Below are positions 17,811 through 26,449 of a stretch of DNA of 60,894 bases, in pieces. Source of the DNA: Abditibacteriota bacterium (GTDB taxonomy: Bacteria > Armatimonadota > UBA5829); assembly GCA_017552965.1 (NCBI GenBank), contig JAFZNQ010000062.1, positions 1 to 60,894 of the forward strand, read 5' to 3'. Positions within the stretch are counted from its first letter, which is position 1; each line of letters opens with the position of its first letter. Under the pieces are notes generated by a model. The model searched no databases, was not told where the DNA came from, and was given only the letters and a program-made list of their open reading frames with translations. The position numbers and the translations under genes were made by a program.

Positions 17811-18437
17811 ATGACATACAAGAGGAGCATCCTCGACCTGGCCATGATAGCCCTGATGCCCTTGCTGATGGCCTTTGCCCTCACGGGCTTCGGCCTTCAC
17901 GAGCTGCTGGGCACCATTCTCTTCGTCCTGGTCATCCTGCACAACATCCTCAACAGGAGCTGGTACGCCGCCCTGTTCAGGGGCCGCCTGACTGCCGGGC
18001 GAGCCTTCGGCACGGCGGTCAACCTGTGCCTCGTCCTCGCCATGGTCCTGCTGGCCCTCAGCGGCTACACCCTGACGGGACGCCTGAGCCTGCCCCTGCA
18101 CGCGGCCCGGCGCATTCACCTCATAGTGTCCTACTGGAGCTTCGTCCTCATGTGCCTCCACGCAGGCATCCATCTGCGGGTCCCCTTTGACCGGCTGCGC
18201 TCGCAGCGGCCGGCGGCAGCCCGGGGCCTGACGGCGGCCCTGTGCGCCGCTGCCCTCTGGGGCCTGTGGGCCTTTGTGCGGCAGGGCTATCCCGGCTATA
18301 TGTTCGGCGCCGTGGCCTTTGCCGACTTTGACTTGGGCAGCCCCCTGCGCTTCTTTGGCGAGCTGGCGGGCATCATGGTCCTGTTTATGCTGCTGGGAGC
18401 CCTGGGCGCCTGCCTGCCCGGACGAAAGACCACATAA
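17811..18437 (+). CDS. DUF4405-like integral membrane protein, possible heme cytochrome
   Basis: This 208-residue protein has about five hydrophobic segments. Histidines lie near helix ends (LVILHNILN, HAARRIHLIVSYW, CLHAGIHLRV), an arrangement seen in DUF4405 proteins thought to bind b-type heme. It begins one base after the flavodoxin stop codon. An electron path from membrane heme to an extracytoplasmic flavodoxin is a plausible inference, not shown by sequence alone. Confidence 0.7.
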   Translation: MTYKRSILDLAMIALMPLLMAFALTGFGLHELLGTILFVLVILHNILNRSWYAALFRGRLTAGRAFGTAVNLCLVLAMVLLALSGYTLTGRLSLPLHAARRIHLIVSYWSFVLMCLHAGIHLRVPFDRLRSQRPAAARGLTAALCAAALWGLWAFVRQGYPGYMFGAVAFADFDLGSPLRFFGELAGIMVLFMLLGALGACLPGRKTT

Positions 18438-18441
18438 AACA

Positions 18442-18477
18442 AGGCGCCAATGCGGTCGCATTGGCGCCTGTCTTTTT
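18442..18477. terminator. Bidirectional terminator between convergent genes
   Basis: A perfect 13-bp stem (18442-18454 with 18457-18469) is followed by TCTTTTT on the plus strand and by TTGTTTTA on the minus strand. It serves the DUF4405 gene and the HtrA gene. Confidence 0.9.
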
Positions 18478-18483
18478 GAGTAT

Positions 18484-19860
18484 CTACACAGCCAGGTCGC
18501 AGGCGTAGGTGCTGCCCTGACGCCACACTATCACGGTGATATGGCTGCCCTTTTTCAGGGACGCGGCTATCCTGTTGAAGGCGTTCACGTCCTTGATCTC
18601 GTCGCCGTCTATCTCCAGTATCACGTCGCCGGCCTTGATGCCCGCCTGAGCGGCGGCTCCGCCGTTCAGCAGCTGCTGCACCAGCACGCCTCCCTCAAAG
18701 TCTGACGGCAGCTTCAGCTTGTTTCTCACCTCGGGGGTCAGCTCCGCCACCTTCATGCCCAGATCGATCTTGCCTGTGATGGTCTTGTTGTCATCGCCGG
18801 AATGCAGCAGGCCCACGGTCACCTTCACAGTCTGCTTTTCGCCCTTGCGGACCAGGTCCACGTTCACCGTGGTGTCCGGCTTGGCAGCCTGTATGGCCCT
18901 GCGGAGCTCTATGGCGGAGGTCACCTTTTTGCCGTCAAAGGCGGTGATGACGTCCTCCACCTTGATGCCGGCTCTGCCCGCGGGACTGTCGTCGGTCACG
19001 CTGGCCACATAGACTCCCTCGGACACCTTGAGCCTTTCCTTGTGATAAGGGGTCATGTTGGCGGGCGCCAGGCCCAGGAAGCCTCTGACCACCTTGCCCT
19101 CCGAGAGCAGCCTTTCCATCACAAATTTGGCCGTGTTGGCAGGGATGGCAAAGCCTATGCCTATGCTGGCGCCGGTGGTGGAAGCGATGGCCGCATTCAC
19201 CCCGATCACCTGACCGGAGGTGTTGATGAGAGGGCCGCCGGAGTTGCCGGGGTTGATGGTGGCGTCCGTCTGGATGGCGTCCGGATAAAAGGTGCCGGAG
19301 TCCCCTTCTCCCACGCTGAATTCCCGGGTCAGACCGCTGACCACGCCTACGGTGACAGTGTTTTCAAAGCCCATGGGGTTGCCTATGGCCATGACCCACT
19401 GGCCCACCTTCAGCTTGTCCGAGTCGGCAAAGGCCAGAGGAGTCAGCCCTGTGGCGTCTATCTTCACCAGCGCCAGGTCGGAAAAGCTGTCCAGCAGCAC
19501 GGTGCCGTCGTATTCCTTGCCGTTGTAGAGCGTCACGGTCACCTTGGACGAGTCCGCCACTACGTGGGCGTTGGTCATGATGTAGCCGTCCTGACGCACC
19601 ACAAAGCCGGTGCCGGAGCTGACGGTCTTGCGGACCTCCTTCCGGGGGTTGGTAAAGGGAGCGAACAGGTCTCCCAGGCCAAAATCAAAGCCTCCGAAGG
19701 GCGAGCCTCCGGCGGACACCGTGGCCTCTCCCTCGGACTGTATCAGCACCGTGGAAGGCGCCGTTTTTTCTGCCAGATCCTCAAACACGGTTTCCATATC
19801 CGCCGCGCACAGCACGGCAGAGCAGCACAAAAGTATGAGGACCGCTGTTATCTTTTTCAT
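18484..19860 (-). CDS. HtrA/DegP-type serine protease with two PDZ domains
   Basis: This 458-residue protein has a signal peptide (about residues 1-20) and a trypsin-like domain with His99 (TNAHV), Asp128 (SDLAL) and Ser207 (GNSGGP). Two PDZ domains follow (about 265-350 and 370-455). It degrades or refolds damaged envelope proteins outside the cytoplasmic membrane. The ATG at 19860 has AGGAGAAG upstream; the frame extends to 19920, but signal and RBS support 19860. It lies downstream of an ECF sigma and anti-sigma pair, like MucD/DegP in other stress loci, though a terminator-like hairpin at 19880-19907 may limit read-through. Confidence 0.93.
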   Translation of the reverse strand: MKKITAVLILLCCSAVLCAADMETVFEDLAEKTAPSTVLIQSEGEATVSAGGSPFGGFDFGLGDLFAPFTNPRKEVRKTVSSGTGFVVRQDGYIMTNAHVVADSSKVTVTLYNGKEYDGTVLLDSFSDLALVKIDATGLTPLAFADSDKLKVGQWVMAIGNPMGFENTVTVGVVSGLTREFSVGEGDSGTFYPDAIQTDATINPGNSGGPLINTSGQVIGVNAAIASTTGASIGIGFAIPANTAKFVMERLLSEGKVVRGFLGLAPANMTPYHKERLKVSEGVYVASVTDDSPAGRAGIKVEDVITAFDGKKVTSAIELRRAIQAAKPDTTVNVDLVRKGEKQTVKVTVGLLHSGDDNKTITGKIDLGMKVAELTPEVRNKLKLPSDFEGGVLVQQLLNGGAAAQAGIKAGDVILEIDGDEIKDVNAFNRIAASLKKGSHITVIVWRQGSTYACDLAV

Positions 19861-19879
19861 TTTCTTCTCCTGATCACAA

Positions 19880-19907
19880 TAAAAGAAGCCGTCTCTCAAC
19901 GGCTTCT
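19880..19907 (-). terminator. Terminator overlapping the anti-sigma stop codon
   Basis: On the minus strand AGAAGCCGT, a TGAGAG loop and ACGGCTTCT are followed by TTTTATTG. The stop codon TGA (19896-19898) lies in the loop. It would separate sigma/anti-sigma transcription from htrA, or act as an attenuator. Confidence 0.65.
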
Positions 19908-20489
19908 GTATGCCACGCAATATAGCTTGTATGTATCCGAGGATACCCCCGACTGCATCAGCAGCCTCTCGCGCATTCTGTATCTCGTCTCGCCGTTTTC
20001 CGCCTTTACCGCTGTCAGTCCCGCGCGTCTCAGCGCTATCTCCGGCAGCTCCGCCTCCGGAGAACAGCTCATGGTATATACCGCCCTTCCGGGAGCGCTG
20101 CGTCCCGCAGTGATCCCTGCGGACATGGCTCCTGCGCAGGCGGCCGCCAGGGCCACCGCCGCCACCGCGATAAAAGCGGTGGAGTGACGCCGGAAAACCG
20201 AGAGGTCAAAGGCATGCCTGTGACGGCATATGCATTTGACGCGTTTCAGCTCCTCCTGCAGTGCTTCGTCATCCTCAAACAGGCCCTTCAGCCTGTTGCA
20301 AAACGCTTCGCTGGGCTGCGCCTCTTTGACGTTGGCCACAGCAGCCTTGACGCTCACAAAGGACAGATATTCGTGATAGCACTTATCGCAGTCCACCAGG
20401 TGAGTCCTGACTGCGGTCTCGGTCCTGGGGTCCAGCTCTCTGTCTATGTAGGCGTTCAGCAGGTTCTTGACTCTGTGACAATCCATCAT
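19896..20489 (-). CDS. Membrane anti-sigma factor with a zinc (zf-HC2) domain
   Basis: This 197-residue protein has the ZAS motif His30-x3-Cys34-x2-Cys37 near the N-terminus. One transmembrane helix (about 104-126) precedes an extracytoplasmic C-terminal domain. It should bind and hold the sigma factor encoded 15 bases upstream until an envelope signal triggers its release or proteolysis. The first of two adjacent ATGs (20489) is chosen because GAGG is about seven bases upstream. Its membrane topology fits regulated intramembrane proteolysis of the RseA/RsiW type, which is inferred. Confidence 0.88.
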   Translation of the reverse strand: MMDCHRVKNLLNAYIDRELDPRTETAVRTHLVDCDKCYHEYLSFVSVKAAVANVKEAQPSEAFCNRLKGLFEDDEALQEELKRVKCICRHRHAFDLSVFRRHSTAFIAVAAVALAAACAGAMSAGITAGRSAPGRAVYTMSCSPEAELPEIALRRAGLTAVKAENGETRYRMRERLLMQSGVSSDTYKLYCVAYRSR

Positions 20490-20504
20490 GTTACTGCCTC
20501 ACAA

Positions 20505-21119
20505 TCACACGTTGTCGGGAACATCTTTGTCCAGACCGGCCTTGACCAGCTTTTCCCTGAGCAGCTTTCTGCCTCTGTGGATGCGGCTGCGGACCGTGCC
20601 CACGTTGGTCCGGGTGACCTCGGCTATCTCCTCATAGCTCAGGCCCTCGGCGTCTGCCAGCAGCACCATGGTCCTGAAATGCTCGGGCATGGTGTTGACC
20701 ACTGCCATGACCTTTTCGGAATAATCGTTGCTGATGGCGTTGTCCTCTACGGTCGGCTGATCTTCGTCGGCAAAGTTGTATCTCTCCCCTCCGCTGTCAT
20801 AAGTGTCGTCATCCACAGACTTCACGGTAAAGCCGGGATTTCTCCGGACCTTGTCTATCTGGATGTTCCTCATTATGGTCAGCAGCCAGTTGTCAAAAGG
20901 CTTTTGGGGGTCGTATTTATCGAAGAAACGATAGGCTCTCAGAAAGGCTTCCTGCACCAGATCCTCGGCCTCGTCTCTGTTCTGAAGCGTCATGTTGTAA
21001 GCTACTGCAAAGGCCTTGTCACGATAAATCTCTACCAGCTCGGCAAACTGCTGCTGCTTTTCTTTTTCGGTGGCAACAGAGTCAACTCTTCTCATAGAGA
21101 GGATGTTTTGATTTGTCAT
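20505..21119 (-). CDS. ECF RNA polymerase sigma factor (sigma-E/SigW-like)
   Basis: This 204-residue protein has region 2 (YRDKAFAVAYNMT through DAEDLVQEAFLRAYRFF and FDNWLLTIMRN). Region 4 follows (MPEHFRTMVLLADAEGLSYEEIAEV, with TVRSRIHRGRKLL as the recognition helix). The linker (about 95-135) is acidic and longer than usual. GGAGG lies seven bases before ATG 21119. The frame extends upstream to 21395, but that part has no sigma-like sequence. It is co-transcribed with its anti-sigma gene. Confidence 0.93.
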   Translation of the reverse strand: MTNQNILSMRRVDSVATEKEKQQQFAELVEIYRDKAFAVAYNMTLQNRDEAEDLVQEAFLRAYRFFDKYDPQKPFDNWLLTIMRNIQIDKVRRNPGFTVKSVDDDTYDSGGERYNFADEDQPTVEDNAISNDYSEKVMAVVNTMPEHFRTMVLLADAEGLSYEEIAEVTRTNVGTVRSRIHRGRKLLREKLVKAGLDKDVPDNV

Positions 21120-21167
21120 ATCAGGACCTCCGTAAGTATTTGCCGCTGCGCGGCGTGTTCTCACTAT

Positions 21168-21197
21168 ATTATACGCAGATACGGGGGAAAAAGTTTC
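21168..21197 (-). promoter_or_regulatory. Candidate promoter of the sigma/anti-sigma operon
   Basis: On the minus strand GAAACTT is followed after 17 bases by TATAAT. GAAACTT resembles the GGAACTT -35 element of ECF promoters, but the -10 is housekeeping-like. Autoregulation is therefore only a suggestion. Confidence 0.4.
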
Positions 21198-21233
21198 TTG
21201 TCCCCCGGGAAGGGGCGCAAAAAGGCGTTTTCC

Positions 21234-21286
21234 GGCTCCGGACAGGAGCCGGGGGCAAAGGGGCGGAGCGGCGGGGCCGCTCCGCC
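21234..21286. other. Two GC-rich hairpins between GH38 and the sigma operon
   Basis: GGCTCC/GGAGCC (21234-21250) and a perfect 11-bp stem GGCGGAGCGGC/GCCGCTCCGCC (21262-21286) follow the GH38 stop. Neither has a strong T-run, so termination is possible but not assured. Confidence 0.5.
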
Positions 21287-21292
21287 GAGCGG

Positions 21293-24280
21293 TCATTTGA
21301 AGAGGACGCTGATCACTTTGAAGGGCGAGGCCGTCAGGGCCACGGCGCCGCCGGTGACCTCCAGCTCTTCCACAGGTCTTTCCAGCAGGTCGCACAGCCA
21401 GGCCTTTTTGAAGCCGAATCCGGGCTTCAGGGTAAAGGCTCCGGAGGTCTCGCAGGATTCGTACATACGTATCACGATGCCGTCTCCGTCCTCCGCCTTC
21501 TTGACCGTATCTATGAGCACCGCCGGCGAGGAGGTGACGGCAAAGGACTGCTCCGCCGGCAGCGCGCCCTCATGGACGTCCATATCGTACACCTGCAGAG
21601 GGACGTTGAAGCCGTAGGCCTCCCGGACCACGTCGCCCTCCGCATAGTCTCCCCTGTGGGGATACAGGGCGTAGGACCAGGTGTGGACGGCTCTGTCTGC
21701 CGCCGTGTCCGGATAGGTGGTGGCCCTCAGCAGGTTCAGGCTGACGGTGTTGCCCAGAGCCCTGTGCCCGTATTTGCAGTCGTTGATGATGCTGACGCCG
21801 TAGCTGCGGTCGCTCATATCTATCCACTTGTGGGCGCAGGTCTCAAACCGGGCCGTATCCCAGCTGGTATTGAGATGATTGGGCCGCTTGATGTTGCCGA
21901 ACTGTATCTCGGACCTGGCGTGGTCCGTGTGCACACTGATCTCCGTCAGGCTCCTGAGCATCTTCATATTTTCCTTCCAGTCCGCCCGGGCGGATATGTC
22001 CACCCGCTTGCTGCCCGCAGTGACCGTGATGGTCCTGGTGATGACGGACTCGTTGAAACGGTAGGTCTGCCGGCACACGGCGGTGGGACCGTCGGTATAT
22101 ACGGCGCTCTCCGTCAGCTCGGGATAGTAGGACTTGCGTCTGTCATAGTCGTGATACATATCCCAGGCGTCGTTGGAGTCCTCGTGGACTATGAGCCGGG
22201 CCGCTTCGCCGGTGGCGTATCTGCCTGCTTCCTTGTCGTATATGGTCAGGGAGCCCCCGGGGTTCAGCTCCACTCTGACGAGCTCGTTCTCCAGACAGCT
22301 GTCGGAGGCGGAGGGAGCGGCGTAGTCGGCGGGCCGGGCCTCCTGGATGCGCCACCCCAGAGCGGGGGCGGACACCCTCAGCCACTCTCCGCCGCGCTTC
22401 ACCAGAGCGCTCCTGTCAAAGGACAGGGTGTTCACCGCCGCCACCGGCTTTTTGCAGCCGGAGGTGTCTATGCGGGAGCCTATGGAGCGCAGCCTCTCCC
22501 GTTTGATGTCGGCCAGACGGCCGTCCATTATCTCGTATCGGGCCCGGGATTCGTCATACACTCTGCCTATGGAGCTGCCGGGCAGTATGTCGTGGAACTG
22601 ATAGAGCAGGGTCTCCTTCCATATCTCCTCCAGCTCCCCGGCGGGATAGGCCGTCCCGGCCAGGGTCTCGGCCATGACGCCCAGGAGCTCGGCGTCTCTC
22701 AGGGAGAGCTCCATCCTGCGGTTCCACTTCTTGTTTCTGGCCTGGGTGGTCAGAGTCCCCTGATGGTATTCCAGATACATTTCCCCGGTCCAGCAGGGCA
22801 GCCGGTCCTCCTCGCGGGCCAGCTTGGCAAAGAAGTCCGAGGTGGTCTCCTGCACGATGGGTATCTGCTCCGGCATATTGAGCTGGCGCTTGATCCTCTC
22901 CAGGTGCTCCTCGCCGGGACCGCCGCCGCCGTCGCCTATGCCAAACAGCATGAGGGCGTGGGACGACTTGCCCTTTTCATAATAGTTTTCCTCGTTCATC
23001 TTGATGGCTCTGGGCATAGCCGAGGACAGATAGTTCTGCTCCGGCAGCATATGGGCCAGCACCCGGCTGCCGTCAAGCCCCTGCCAGACAAAGGACTGAT
23101 AGGGAAATCTGTTCACAGAGTTCCAGCTCATCTTCTGGGTGGTAAAGTATCTGACCCCCACGCCCCTGAGTATCTGGGGCAGAGCGGCGGAATAGCCGAA
23201 GGTGTCCGGCAGGAAGCACACGTCGCAGTATTTGCCGAATTCGTCTCTGAAAAATCTCTGGCCGTACAGGAACTGCCGCACGAAGGATTCGCCGGAGGGC
23301 ATGTTGCAGTCGGGCTCCACCCACATGGAGCCGTTGGGCTCCCATCTCTTTTCCGCGGCTCTCGCCTTCACTTTGGCATACAGGGCGGGATGCTCCTTCC
23401 TGATCCAGTCATAGAGCTGGGCCTGGCTCTGCACGAACTGAAAGTCGGGATAGAGGTCCATGTAGTGGAGCACCGTGGCAAAGGTGCGGGCCCCCTTGCG
23501 CTTGGTCTCGCGCACGGGCCACAGCCAGGCCAGGTCCAGATGCGAGTGGCCTATGGCCGACAGGGTCAGGGCAGTGTCGCCGCCTTTGGCTTCCAGACAG
23601 GGCTTCAGGGTCTCCCTGGCCCACAGGGCCTCCTCCTCGGTGAACTCGGTCATCCGGGTGGCCACCTCATACAGGGTCTCCCTGATATAGCAGGCCCGGG
23701 CTCTGTTCTGAGGCAGCACCCGGCTCAGCTCCTCCAGCACCTCCACGTCATAATACAGGGCCAGCAGCGTGTTGTTGCGGATGGCTATATCCGCCTCCAG
23801 TATGGCGCCGTTGTCGTGGACCCGGCCAAACAGGTCGTTGAGACCCGCGTCCATCCACAGGTCCACCGTTTCGCCGCCGGAGGCGGGCAAAAACATGGGA
23901 TACACCCTCTTGCCGGGCTCCCCGTGGCTCCTGTCAAAATCCGAGGCCTTGTTGGTGATGCCCATCTGAGGGACTCCGTCCCGGTCCACCACGCAGCCCT
24001 CGCCGCTCACGTCTATGAGCAGGACCACGTCGCAGCCGGCGGCCTCAGCGGGGACCTGCCCGGTGAAATGAAACCAGCCGCAGTCAAACAGCTTGCCCCA
24101 GCTGTCGCCCTTGCGGAGGACCAGTCTTTCTCCCCGGGTCCTCTCCTCAAAGCTCAGGGGCTCCGCGGAACGATAGACCTCTATGCCCAGAGGCTCGCCT
24201 ACGACCCGGTAGGCCTTTTGGTGCAGTGTATTCAGCAGCTGCCGGTTGGCTCGCTGCATCAGATTTACAGTGGCGGGCAT
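21293..24280 (-). CDS. Alpha-mannosidase, GH38 family, second type
   Basis: This 995-residue enzyme has an N-terminal beta domain (1-235), the zinc motif GHSHLDLAW (244-252) and nucleophile Asp359 in LPDTFGYS. The long N-terminal domain and the FGYSAALPQ signature match the broad bacterial/vacuolar GH38 group rather than the gene at 9175. The two are therefore not recent duplicates. No signal peptide is seen, so it is cytoplasmic. AAGGAG precedes ATG 24280. An extended -10 (TGCTATAAT, 24331-24339) lies upstream. It is a single-gene unit beside the sigma operon. Confidence 0.92.
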   Translation of the reverse strand: MPATVNLMQRANRQLLNTLHQKAYRVVGEPLGIEVYRSAEPLSFEERTRGERLVLRKGDSWGKLFDCGWFHFTGQVPAEAAGCDVVLLIDVSGEGCVVDRDGVPQMGITNKASDFDRSHGEPGKRVYPMFLPASGGETVDLWMDAGLNDLFGRVHDNGAILEADIAIRNNTLLALYYDVEVLEELSRVLPQNRARACYIRETLYEVATRMTEFTEEEALWARETLKPCLEAKGGDTALTLSAIGHSHLDLAWLWPVRETKRKGARTFATVLHYMDLYPDFQFVQSQAQLYDWIRKEHPALYAKVKARAAEKRWEPNGSMWVEPDCNMPSGESFVRQFLYGQRFFRDEFGKYCDVCFLPDTFGYSAALPQILRGVGVRYFTTQKMSWNSVNRFPYQSFVWQGLDGSRVLAHMLPEQNYLSSAMPRAIKMNEENYYEKGKSSHALMLFGIGDGGGGPGEEHLERIKRQLNMPEQIPIVQETTSDFFAKLAREEDRLPCWTGEMYLEYHQGTLTTQARNKKWNRRMELSLRDAELLGVMAETLAGTAYPAGELEEIWKETLLYQFHDILPGSSIGRVYDESRARYEIMDGRLADIKRERLRSIGSRIDTSGCKKPVAAVNTLSFDRSALVKRGGEWLRVSAPALGWRIQEARPADYAAPSASDSCLENELVRVELNPGGSLTIYDKEAGRYATGEAARLIVHEDSNDAWDMYHDYDRRKSYYPELTESAVYTDGPTAVCRQTYRFNESVITRTITVTAGSKRVDISARADWKENMKMLRSLTEISVHTDHARSEIQFGNIKRPNHLNTSWDTARFETCAHKWIDMSDRSYGVSIINDCKYGHRALGNTVSLNLLRATTYPDTAADRAVHTWSYALYPHRGDYAEGDVVREAYGFNVPLQVYDMDVHEGALPAEQSFAVTSSPAVLIDTVKKAEDGDGIVIRMYESCETSGAFTLKPGFGFKKAWLCDLLERPVEELEVTGGAVALTASPFKVISVLFK

Positions 24281-24330
24281 AATGCTCTCCTTGATATACA
24301 AACTTGCGGCAGCAAAGGGACTGCCACCTT

Positions 24331-24339
24331 ATTATAGCA
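24331..24339 (-). promoter_or_regulatory. Extended -10 promoter of the second GH38 gene
   Basis: GTGTGCTATAAT on the minus strand lies 50 bases before the start. No clear -35 is visible. Confidence 0.55.
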
Positions 24340-24394
24340 CACCCGGGCAGAGTTTGCGCAGGCTTTTTGGGCGGAGTGAAGAAGAGAGCTCAAT

Positions 24395-24424
24395 TTGATT
24401 TTGACCCTCTGTTTTTGGTATAAT
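24395..24424 (+). promoter_or_regulatory. Sigma-70 promoter of the etf operon
   Basis: TTGATT (24395-24400), an 18-base spacer and TATAAT (24419-24424) lie 34 bases before the TTG start at 24459. Confidence 0.7.
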
Positions 24425-24458
24425 TATATATATACCGACGATCGAGAGGTAAGCTTCA

Positions 24459-25256
24459 TTGAATATAGCAGTCTGTATCAAACAAGTCCCCGGGACCACC
24501 GAGGTCAGGATCAACCCCGAGACCAACACCCTGGTCAGAGAAGGGGTGGAGACTCAGATCAACCCCTTTGATCTCTACGCTCTGGAAGAGGCGGTGCGGA
24601 TCAAGGAACAGAGAGCCAAAGAAGGCGCCGAGACCGCGGTGACAGTGGTCACCATGGGGCCTCCCCAGGCGGACTCGGCCCTCCGGGAGGCCATCAGCCT
24701 GGGCGCCGACAAGGGCGTCCTGCTCTGCGACCGGGCCTTTGCCGGCGCGGACACCTGGTGCACCTCCTTTGCCCTTTCCCTGGCCTGCAAGAGGCTGGAG
24801 GCGGACCTGGTCATCTGCGGCCAGCAGGCCATAGACGGCGACACGGGCCAGGTGGGCCCCGGCATCGCCACCCATCTCTCCTGGGCCCAGGCCAGCTATC
24901 TGGCAGAGATCAGGGAGATAGACGACCGCCACATGACGGTCCGGCGCCTGGTGGAGGACGGCTACGAGGTGTGCCGTCTGCAGCTGCCCTGCGTGGTCAC
25001 GGTGGTCAAGGAGATCAACGAGCCCCGCACTCCTTCCCTGAGGGGCAGGATGGCCAGCAAAAAAGCAGTGTTCGACGTGTGGACCGCTGCGGATCTGCAG
25101 GCGGACCCGGACAAGCTGGGTCTGGCAGGCTCCCCCACCCGGGTGGTAAAGATCATGACTCCCCCCTCCAGGACCGGAGGCGACAAATACGAAGGCGACA
25201 CGGAAGAGCTGGCAGACAAGCTGTTTGACACTCTGTCATCCATGGAGGTGATATAA
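24459..25256 (+). CDS. etfB: Electron transfer flavoprotein beta subunit
   Basis: This 265-residue protein has the EtfB order: N-terminal IAVCIKQVPGT, NPFDLYALEEAVRIKE, VTMGPPQAD, LREAISLGADKGVLLCD, and the CGQQAIDGDTGQVGPGIA signature. With EtfA it forms an FAD-containing heterodimer that passes electrons between dehydrogenases and acceptors; some versions bifurcate. The start is TTG with GAGAGG nine bases upstream, and no in-frame ATG fits better. The next gene, etfA, begins directly after its stop codon. Confidence 0.95.
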   Translation: MNIAVCIKQVPGTTEVRINPETNTLVREGVETQINPFDLYALEEAVRIKEQRAKEGAETAVTVVTMGPPQADSALREAISLGADKGVLLCDRAFAGADTWCTSFALSLACKRLEADLVICGQQAIDGDTGQVGPGIATHLSWAQASYLAEIREIDDRHMTVRRLVEDGYEVCRLQLPCVVTVVKEINEPRTPSLRGRMASKKAVFDVWTAADLQADPDKLGLAGSPTRVVKIMTPPSRTGGDKYEGDTEELADKLFDTLSSMEVI

Positions 25257-26447
25257 ATGTTAAGGATAGATCCCGAGCTGTGCAAGGGCTGCGGCCTGTG
25301 TATCAAGGCCTGTCCCTCGGCTGCCTTGTCCCTGCAGGACAAAAAGGCCGTCGTGGATCAGGACAAGTGCACCCTGTGTTCCTCCTGCGTGTCCGCCTGC
25401 CGCTTTGAGGCCATGTCCATAGAGATCTCGAAGCAGGCGGCCGAAGACCTTTCCGCCTACAAGGGCGTATGGGTGTTCGGCGAACAGAGAGGCGGCAGGG
25501 TCGCCGAGGTGGTGTTTGAGCTCATAGGAGCCGGCCGCAGGCTGGCAGACAAGAGGGGCTGCAGCCTCAGCGTGGTCCTGCTGGGCGACCGTATGGAGGC
25601 CGCTGCCAAAGAGCTGGCGGCATATCCCGTGGACCGGGTGCTGGTATATGACCATCCCCTGCTGAAAGACTATGACGCCGAGCGCTATTCCCGCATCCTC
25701 ACCGACGCGGTGCGCGCCGAAAAGCCTGAGATCCTGCTGGCGGGAGCCACCACCACCGGCCGTTCCTTCATGAGCGGCGTGGCCATCAGCCTGTACACGG
25801 GTCTCACGGCAGACTGCACCGGACTGGAGATCAGCGACGAAGGCCTGCTGCTCCAGACCCGCCCCGCCTACGGCGGCAACATCATGGCCACCATCACCTG
25901 CGAATACTCCAGGCCCCAGATGGCCACCGTGCGGCACAAGGTATTTCCCGTCTCTCCCAAGCGGGAGTCCGGCGAGGCGGAGATAGTCTCCATGCCTGTG
26001 AGCGAGCCCCTGCTCTCCAGCAGGAGCGAGATACTCGAATTCATAGAAAACGTGGGCGAAACGGTCAATCTGACGGACGCCAACATCATCATATCCGGCG
26101 GACGCGGTCTGGGCTCTCCCGAAAACTTTGACATCCTGAAGGAGCTGGCCGGCGAGATAGGAGCCGCCGTGGGGGCCAGCAGAGCCGCCGTTGACGCGGG
26201 CTGGATACCCTATCCCCATCAGGTGGGCCAGACCGGCAAGACCGTATGCCCCAAGCTGTATATAGCCTGCGGCATTTCCGGCGCGGTGCAGCACCTGGCG
26301 GGCATGTCCTCCTCGGACACCATCATAGCCATCAACAAGGACAAGGACGCTCCCATATTCCAGTATGCCGACTACGGCTTCGTGGGCGACTGCCTGGAGA
26401 TACTGCCCTTGCTCATCAAGAAGATCAAATCCATGAGAGGCGCCTGA
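25257..26447 (+). CDS. etfA: Electron transfer flavoprotein alpha subunit with N-terminal 2[4Fe-4S] ferredoxin domain
   Basis: This 396-residue EtfA carries two CxxCxxCxxxC clusters (Cys9/12/15/19 and Cys38/41/44/48) before the EtfA domain. The C-terminal FAD-binding block is [13 protein letters not shown], then [23 protein letters not shown] and [14 protein letters not shown]. Ferredoxin-fused EtfA subunits occur in anaerobes, including lactate and acyl-CoA dehydrogenase systems. A near-perfect GGAGGTGA lies at the end of etfB. No flavin dehydrogenase such as GlcD or Acd is adjacent, so the electron donor is not known. Confidence 0.95.
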   Translation: MLRIDPELCKGCGLCIKACPSAALSLQDKKAVVDQDKCTLCSSCVSACRFEAMSIEISKQAAEDLSAYKGVWVFGEQRGGRVAEVVFELIGAGRRLADKRGCSLSVVLLGDRMEAAAKELAAYPVDRVLVYDHPLLKDYDAERYSRILTDAVRAEKPEILLAGATTTGRSFMSGVAISLYTGLTADCTGLEISDEGLLLQTRPAYGGNIMATITCEYSRPQMATVRHKVFPVSPKRESGEAEIVSMPVSEPLLSSRSEILEFIENVGETVNLTDANIIISGGRGLGSPENFDILKELAGEIGAAVGASRAAVDAGWIPYPHQVGQTGKTVCPKLYIACGISGAVQHLAGMSSSDTIIAINKDKDAPIFQYADYGFVGDCLEILPLLIKKIKSMRGA

Positions 26448-26449
26448 TC

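Noticed and set aside
21113-24337. 1074-residue plus-strand ORF opposite the GH38 gene
   Set aside because: It overlaps a gene with clear GH38 motifs and resembles no protein family.
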